Positions 57,634-64,000 of a DNA stretch of 64,000 bases are shown piece by piece. The notes below the pieces were generated by a model. The model was given only the letters and a program-made list of their open reading frames with translations. It searched no databases and was not told the origin of the DNA. Numbering within the stretch: the stretch's first letter is position 1; each line of letters begins with the position of its first letter. The DNA comes from Luzula sylvatica (lineage: Eukaryota; Streptophyta; Magnoliopsida; Poales; Juncaceae): positions 45,027,552 through 45,091,551 of the forward strand of contig OX326956.1 of the NCBI GenBank assembly GCA_946800325.1, written 5' to 3'. The position numbers and the translations under genes were made by a program.

Positions 57634-59417
57634 GTTCTACAAATGAATTAAAAGATTGATTACTAACGTAGCGTACTTATCTTATAGGGCTTATATGATG
57701 ATTATATGATAGTGTTATTTTATCGAATCGATAACCCTCATACTGATACGGGACTCCAAGTCCATAACACTCAAGACCCATATATCACGATCCTCCCACA
57801 AGTTACTTTGGCAGACGAGTGGGATCTCACTATTTAGGTAGGATTATATCCAATCGCATCCAATGCGACTCTTGAACCTTTATAGGATTTCGGTGATGGA
57901 TCGTATCATATACTATCCCAGTTCCGTGTGTGCATCCTATCTATGCCCCGAACTTCCAATCAAGTCGGTTTTGGCCTCAACCCTTACTGGCTTGAACGGT
58001 TAAGTCACAACCATACTCATCGTATCGTTCAAATAAACTACTAATAAGTCGGCTTTGGCCTTAACCCTTATCAGTCCCTATTTAACGCTTGCCACCCCGT
58101 CGATGACTACAATAACCCATGTCGGCTTTGGCCTTAACCCATGTGAGACGTAGTACCGATCATAGTGGTTGTGAATATGGAAGGCATTTCCATGACTTAA
58201 ATATTATGAGGAATCACGACATTCATGTTTAATAATTCGTGACATAATCATATTATATCACTATCACAAGATTTTCAAAATGCATATGATTTATTTAGGG
58301 AGACTAATTATTCTAAATAATTAATTATCTAATATGCTAATATGATTGAATTAATTGATTAGATATAAAGATAGGCCTAAAGGTATGTATATCTCATATA
58401 CACTTTTTCAAACAGAAAACTGCATACACCCTTTCAGTAATCTGTCAGAACGAAAATGGTAAATTCCTCTGACAGAAAATCAACTAACACAAAAGTTGTA
58501 GATAATCTTATTTATCTTTCCAACCCAATTTGGCCCAGCCCAATTGGAGTTCGGACCCGAAAGTTACGGCCGTTTTACTGACTATATGTCAAACTGTCGC
58601 ACCGTTTCGGTATTTCATTAGAACGACACTGATACTTCGCTCAAATCAAATATATTACAACATGAAAGTTCTAGATAATCTCATTATATAACTAACCCAA
58701 TTTGAATGTTCAAATTGGAGTTTCCTACTGAAAGTTATACCAGTTTTAGTAAAATACGAACAAACGAAAAGGTAAGTATATCCAATAGACACCTTTTCAA
58801 CCAGAAAACTACAGACACATTTTCAGTATTCTGTTGAAACGAAAATATTAAATTGTTCCAACCAATTTTGAACGTGAACGAAAGTTCTATATAATCTTAT
58901 TATATAACTAACCCAATTGGATTGGACTCAATTGGAGTTTCTATGCGACATATACAGACGTTTTAGTCTCTTTATGTCAAACAGTCGCACCCTTTCGGTA
59001 TTCCATAAAAACGACACTGATAATTCGTTAAAATGAAAAACCTTTCTGTATCAAAGTTATAGATAATCTCATTATCTAACTATGCCAATTTGATCCAATC
59101 AATTTGGAGTTTCCCACTGAACATTATCTTAGTTTTACTCACTGTTTCGTATTCTAATTTTCTGCAGATTTTGCCGTTTCTTCCGTTTTCGCTCGTTTCT
59201 GAAACGATAAATCATGAAACATTTTCACGATAATTCCTAGATACTCTCAATCAACTTTTGATTGATCTCAAGTGAATTCTACTTGTGATTTTTAACGAAA
59301 TTGGAATCTCTATATATGTCATCATGCAAACGGGTACGAACTTTGATAACCCGTACGTATATCGAATATACGACTATGATTCGACCCTCGAATCGATGGC
59401 GATCACTCTGATACCAC
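57634..59417 (-). repeat. Long leader of the large copia element with internal repeats
   Basis: Two kinds of repeat are seen. At 57960-58140 three copies of GTCGGCTTTGGCCTTAACCC occur. At 58370-59150 three or more degenerate ~280-bp copies of an LTR segment occur (words TATATCCAATAYACACC, CAGAAAACTGCAT, AACCCAATTTGGCC, TTGGAGTT). No open frame is recognised. Confidence 0.7.
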
Positions 59418-60421
59418 TGTTGGGGAATATCCCCGACCCAATAGAAGGCCCGGTCCGGTTCCCCGATTCCCGAGATCACGCCATGACTTCGAGGGTACGA
59501 TGCAATAGAATGATAGATTCATACCGGTGCAAAATTGATTGCACTCGAAGGGTTGATCGCTGCCTTCTATCTCCTGTCACGTTGGTGACAATTCGTGCGT
59601 CCCACACCACGCGTCTTTCACCGCTCGTTGACTTCGCCAATTCGCTTGATTTTGTCTCCGACTCAATCTACTCGTCCGAATCGATTACAACCGAAAGAGC
59701 CACAAGTGTCGCTCCTCTACTTGTATCCACCTTGATTCGTAAGACGTCGGTCACGGATGTAACTGCCTAGACGATGCACCGAAGAACTTGCTCGATCGAA
59801 TTGATTCTCTATCTTTCGAGAAACTCTTTTCTCGATTTCTCTCTCTTCGCACCTTTTCACTATCGAAAGATTAAATCTGAATTCTCTCTTTCTTTTGGTG
59901 TCTTTGGCAGAATGAATTGCTCAATTACTTAGTTTGGCTGAGAGAGAAAGTATCCTATTTATATCAAATAGGATTAGGATTAGCCAAGAGGCATGTATAT
60001 CCAATATACACCATTTCACACAGAAAAGTGCATGAACCTGTTCAGTATTTTGTCCAGAAGAAATTGATAAATTTCTCTGACAGACAATCAACCAACATGA
60101 AAGTTGTATATAATCTTATTATCTACACTACCCAATTTGGACCAGCCCAATTGGAGTTCGTATGCAAAAGTTATGACTGTTTTACTAACTGTATGTCATA
60201 CTGTTGCACCCTTTCGGTATTTCACATAAACGACACTTATACTTCGTTCATATGAAATATATTTTTACATGAAGGTTATAGATAATCTCATTATCTATCT
60301 AACCCAATTTGAACCATTCAAATCGGATTTACCCACTGAAAGTGATGGCTACAAATGTACGCTTACATTCGTTCATCCTTGTGTACACTTTTACGGTTGA
60401 TCCGAAACTGTATTTCTTTCA
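59418..60421 (-). repeat. 5' LTR of the large copia element
   Basis: 1004 bp, + strand TGTTGGGGAATATCC to TATTTCTTTCA. It lacks the CGGGCCCGCGCGG segment of the other LTR. Confidence 0.9.
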
Positions 60422-61329
60422 GTAACTGATCCTCTAACTCCTCTTAGTACCCCTCTTAAGTGTCTTAAGAGCTCCCTAATAACCCCAACCGTCCCTCCTA
60501 AAACTCAGCACATGTTCGACTTTTTTAATGTCGAGTCAGTACCTCTCGCATCTCTTCAACTCTCCTCTTTCTCATTTCGCACAATATATTTAATTTTTCT
60601 CGGGGGGGGGGGGGGGGGGGGGGGGGCTTGGTTTGTGCTTTAAAATTAGTATGTCTTGGCAATATGACATCCATCATAATTTATTCTATTCTCATGTTTG
60701 ATTTGCACACTCGATAATATAGTAAGAAAATACTCTATTTCCTAAGATATATTTGGTGAGAATATGATTATCATCAAAATTGGTGGATTTTTTCTATTCC
60801 TATGAGGAGGAAATCTTTTCCAAAAATTAAAAAATCAAGTTTTCCATAAATAAAACTCAATTTCACTTTTTAAAAGGTCAAGTCGTTCGACGACGGAATC
60901 TTGCCGGGTCTGAAAGAAACTGACGGTTTACTTTCTCAACAAAACTCACTGTTCGAAAGCATCCGACACGATAGAATCGTTATTCGGTGTGAGCAAAAAT
61001 CTAGGACATAGAAAAATATGGAGAATTTCGGATCCAAGAATGATAAACCAACTAAAACAGTCGGCTTTTTACCCGATAATATAATTTGTGGTGAACGATC
61101 TAAACCAATCACTTCTTACAACTTGAGAGCTAAACCGGTAATATAAATAACCATTTTGCATTTTATACTACAATATGTAAATAAATAATTTTAATATAAA
61201 ATAAATTAAAATATCTAAAATATTGGAGAAGATGTGAATGCAGTGTTGTGCAGTGATTAAAACGCTTCATGATGATTAAAGTGATCAAAAGGCTCGAGGC
61301 TGAGGGGTTAGGGGTAATTCTGGGCAGTT
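60422..61329. other. Interior of the second MULE, with a 25-base G tract
   Basis: 60500-60560 has TCGACTTTTTTAATGTCGAG-type words like the first MULE's arms. 60602-60626 is an uninterrupted run of 25 G. 60880-61140 is mixed sequence with no recognised gene. Confidence 0.45.
60602..60626. repeat. G25 homopolymer
   Basis: An uninterrupted run of 25 guanines after TTTTTCTC; it could form a G-quadruplex, or its length may be an assembly artefact. Confidence 0.9.
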
Positions 61330-61470
61330 AAAGCTCTTAATTTTTTCAGAAGTCGAGACTTCCACAATTTATCAACTTTGCAAATCGACTCGATAGTGTT
61401 ATTTCATAAATTATCCTTTCTTGTCTATTTTGCTAAATACCAAACTTTTTTAATGTGTGTTATAATTTTT
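61330..61470. mobile_element. Right arm of the second MULE
   Basis: The reverse complement reads AAAAAAGTTTGGTATTTAGCAAAATAGACAAG and then AACACTATCGAGTCGA, matching the arm at 46357-46755. The terminal 30 bases are degenerate. Confidence 0.55.
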
Positions 61471-62251
61471 TTTTTATATGTGTGACGAATCTTTTCGAAC
61501 AAGAAATATGATTTTTTAGATGAAGATTATATCTTTTTGAATAGAAGTAATTTTCTGAACATATTTTTATAATAGAAAATTATATCTTTTATGAATATAT
61601 TTTTATACACGATTATTATATTTTTAATATGAATTTATATTTTTTTTATTTAAATAATATTTTTACATGTGTGTTATATATCTTTGAATGACATAACGTC
61701 TTTTTACATGACTATTACACTTATTTGAATAAAATTATATGTTTATGAAAAAACCGAGTGTATATATTTTTGCTGCTGTTTAATAGATGTTTATACATGA
61801 CCAAATATATTTTTGCAACAACAATTTATACTTTTAATTGAACATTATTTAATTTTTTGAATATCTTTTTTGTGAATACTATACACAACATTGTGAAGAA
61901 ATATCACGTACCGCCTCCTAGTTGGCGGCGACCGAACTGGACGGCGATGTCGCGGGATCTAGTATTAACCCTACTAATACAATATACAAACACTTTTCTT
62001 AATTCTTGTGATGCCACGTCATCTTTTAATAGACCGGATTTCAAATACACGATTAACTGTATTATAATTTTTTGTCTTCGCATCCTTTTTCTTCAAAACT
62101 TTTTCTTCTTCAAACTTCATCTCACGCCTCCTCTCTTTACAGACTTCTCGGCGCCTTCTCATCTCCTTCACACGACACAATACCGCCCCTCGTTTGAAAG
62201 GATACTTCTCTCAGTCCGCACCCATTCTTTTTCGCTTCTCCACAAAATCGC
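61471..62251. other. AT-rich spacer and presumed 5' flank of the ABC1K pseudogene
   Basis: Low-complexity AT to 61880, then GC-richer sequence towards the pseudogene. A 149-codon frame at 61857-62306 shows no domain. Confidence 0.45.
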
Positions 62252-62252
62252 G

Positions 62253-63499
62253 ATGTCTCTTTCCGCCATACCACGCCTCGCCATTTTCACCATTTTTACC
62301 AAGTGATGCCTCTCTCTACATCCGTTCTTTCACCTGTTTCACCTGTTTGTGATGCCTCAGCCTCACTCTCCGCCATACTACTCCTCCCTGCTGCCTGCTG
62401 CCGCGGTGGCCGTGCTGACTGCCACAGCCTCCGATTCCGGAGAGGGCTTGACGTCCGCGGTTGATGAACTTATTTGCTCCTCCCGTGCTATCTCCATTGT
62501 ATGATTCCCTACTTTTCTATACCTCTTACTAGAAATTGTTCGTGGTTGGAATCGGGTTTTGATGTATTCAGGATTCGAATCTGAATATTAATGTAATTAG
62601 GATGGTTAAGAAACTTCTCGTGATGGTGATTTTGTTTCACAGATTGCTTTTGTGCTTGTGGTTTACAAGTATTCTCTGCGCGAATTACCTCAAGATTAGG
62701 ATGAATACAAAATCAAGCGATCTGAGGTAGAATTATCGTGTATTTTTCATGTAATTACTTCTTAATTATCGTGTATTTTTCGAACTATTTAATTTAAATA
62801 ATTTCTTTTATTTTTAATTGAATTTGTGATTTTTGAATTTGATTCAGGCTGTATAGTATTTTACTAAATTTAGGTGCAGTATTCTGGATTGGAGAAAAGA
62901 ATGAAGATAGACATCATGAGTATGAAAATTATATCAAAATCAATTTCTAAGGTATTCACTTAAATATTTTATAATTAGGGTTAATTATTATTATTTTTTC
63001 TAATTTGTGGTTTAGGTTTATAAAATATTGTTTTCATTTTACAGATATTTCCTGATTACAGGTTTGAAAAAATATTGGATCATTTTCAGAGGACCGTGTC
63101 ACTTAAATTTGGTACGTACTAAATAAACTAATACATTTTCTTTTTCATAAATTTTATAATTTTGTAATATTATTTTTGTATTTGATATTTGTGTAGATTT
63201 TATAAACGAGGCGAACAATTCTGAGAGAGTAGCCAATTATTTCAAAACAAATTAAGCTGTTAAAGTTCACTCTGTATTTTGGGTATGTATGAATCTTAAT
63301 TATTTATCTGCACTTGAGTATAATATAATTAAATAATATTGTTTATAATTTATAATTATATCATTTCGGTTTTCATGATATGACGACCACACAGGTTTTG
63401 ACTATGGCATCCCAAAAAATCTATGTGTGCCGAATCGAGTCCCTGGAAGATCGTCAAGTGGATCTGGCTATATCCGCAAATCTTCAGACTTTTCTCTAG
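62253..63499 (+). pseudogene. ABC1/UbiB-type (ADCK-like) atypical kinase, decayed and internally deleted
   Basis: Exon-like blocks are 62253-62498, 62643-62726, 62874-62951, 63045-63111, 63197-63282 and 63395-63499, with usable AG/GT borders. In order they read LTSAVDELICSSRAISI, then IAFVLVVYKYSLRELPQD, then VQYSGLEKRMKIDIMSMK, IFPDYRFEKILDHFQRTVSL, DFINEANNSERVANYFKTN, AVKVHSVFW and VLTM. This is the order of plant ABC1K proteins of the ADCK1 type. In-frame stops occur at 62304 (TGA), 62697 (TAG) and 63253 (TAA). Between blocks 2 and 3 the family's KAGQ and AAAS nucleotide-binding segments (roughly 100 residues) are missing. After VLTM the homology fades. Normal ABC1K proteins act in mitochondria or plastids in quinone metabolism. 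Confidence 0.8.
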
Positions 63500-64000
63500 G
63501 TCAGTGATGCAGTCTATTTCGGGATATTTGCATTTATGACCCTATAAAATCGATAATTTTATTATGGACTAATATGGGTGGAAGCGTGAGGGTTCCGGCT
63601 GCACATTGTGGGATTTTTGAATTTAGACCTTAGCAGGGAATTATTTGTACTGAGAATATGATTCCATTGGCTCAGAGTTTTGATACTGTTGGTAATTTTG
63701 CAATTTAATCCCTCGATTTTAATGTATCGATTTTTAAACCCTCAACTTGAAATTGTCAATTATGTAGGATGGTTTGCTCGAGATCTTTATACACTAAATA
63801 AAGTTGGGCAAGTTTTATTAAAGAGCCTTCTGAAATAAGGACGAAACGAACTCAAATTTTGATTACGAAATATTGTTTTGAAATTTTGAGCTCTCAAAGC
63901 CACCAAACTTATTGTATCATGAATTTAAGTTTTTAACGGCGTAGAAAATATTTGGATGTATGTTAATTTTATACTATTTTCTGTTTTTTCCTCAAGTTTA
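63500..64000. other. Right edge, nothing recognised
   Basis: AT-rich sequence with no further ABC1K exon that can be read and no other gene. Confidence 0.45.

Larger units (their letters stand above)
46756..60421 (-). mobile_element. Large Ty1/copia element, dead, split by a second copia element
   Basis: On the minus strand the 5' LTR is 60421-59418 and the 3' LTR is 47774-46756. The primer-binding site GTGGTATCAGAGTGATC follows the 5' LTR and the polypurine tract GAGTGGGAGAC precedes the 3' LTR. Outer flanks AAAAC and GTAAC match at only 3 of 5, so no clean target duplication remains. The LTRs differ by a ~15-base indel (GGGCCCGCGCGG segment) and many substitutions. The leader is unusually long (1.78 kb), as is the region between polyprotein and 3' LTR (1.16 kb). 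Without the inner element it is about 8.9 kb. Confidence 0.88.

Noticed and set aside
46751..60426. Perfect target duplication for the large copia element
   Set aside because: The flanking pentamers AAAAC and GTAAC match at only three positions, so I do not claim one; mutation or recombination between copies may have removed it.
61857..62306. 149-codon open frame upstream of the ABC1K pseudogene
   Set aside because: It spans AT-rich spacer and a CT-rich stretch, has no domain, and is in a different frame from the recognisable ABC1K blocks.

Overview
This window reads as nuclear DNA of a flowering plant, probably a eudicot. It is AT-rich, its genes have short GT-AG introns, its protein-coding genes are plant types, and most of it is plant transposable elements (Ty1/copia, MULE, hAT, Helitron, LINE, SINE and MITE). 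All coordinates come from reading the sequence by eye; no search or alignment program was run.

Genes. The left edge holds the last three exons of a pyridoxal kinase (SOS4-type, + strand). A compact island at 32.6-41.0 kb carries three complete, co-oriented minus-strand genes: an LPR1-type multicopper oxidase (7 exons, 577 aa), an AAR2-type U5 snRNP assembly factor (12 exons, 396 aa) and an EXO1-type 5'-3' exonuclease (12 exons, 533 aa). All were assembled exon by exon with consistent reading phase. The right edge (62.3-63.5 kb, + strand) holds a decayed ABC1/UbiB-type atypical kinase gene with in-frame stops and a missing block of exons.

Mobile DNA, left to right. (1) 1387-8341 is a MULE with very long (~1.9 kb) near-identical inverted arms and 9-bp target duplications. 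It carries the C-terminal half of a MuDR-type transposase and a frameshifted plant mobile domain (PMD) gene. (2) 8.5-9.6 kb is a decayed LINE with a MITE in it. (3) 10789-13302 is a solo LTR. (4) 13523-16666 is a very young non-autonomous copia-type element whose two 601-bp LTRs differ at one noticed position. (5) 16.9-20.8 kb holds MITEs, simple repeats, a hAT end and a 5'-truncated LINE. (6) 22-27.2 kb holds Helitron termini and a degenerate array built on an 'acattttggtcc' word. (7) 28585-30709 is a three-layer nest (TIR element, then hAT, then solo LTR), every layer with a perfect target duplication. (8) 31-32.5 kb holds a hAT-like element and a candidate Pack-MULE. (9) 42.2-44.4 kb is a ~175-bp degenerate tandem array. 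(10) 44753-45651 is another solo LTR. (11) 46357-61470 is a second, decayed MULE of the first MULE's family, split by a 13.7-kb dead copia element that is itself split by a 4.7-kb copia element with an intact 1297-codon polyprotein.

The three-gene island has no large insertion, while both flanks are repeatedly invaded. The most interesting units are the MULE-PMD element with its arm architecture, the triple nest with all target duplications readable, the candidate Pack-MULE, and the internally deleted ABC1K pseudogene.
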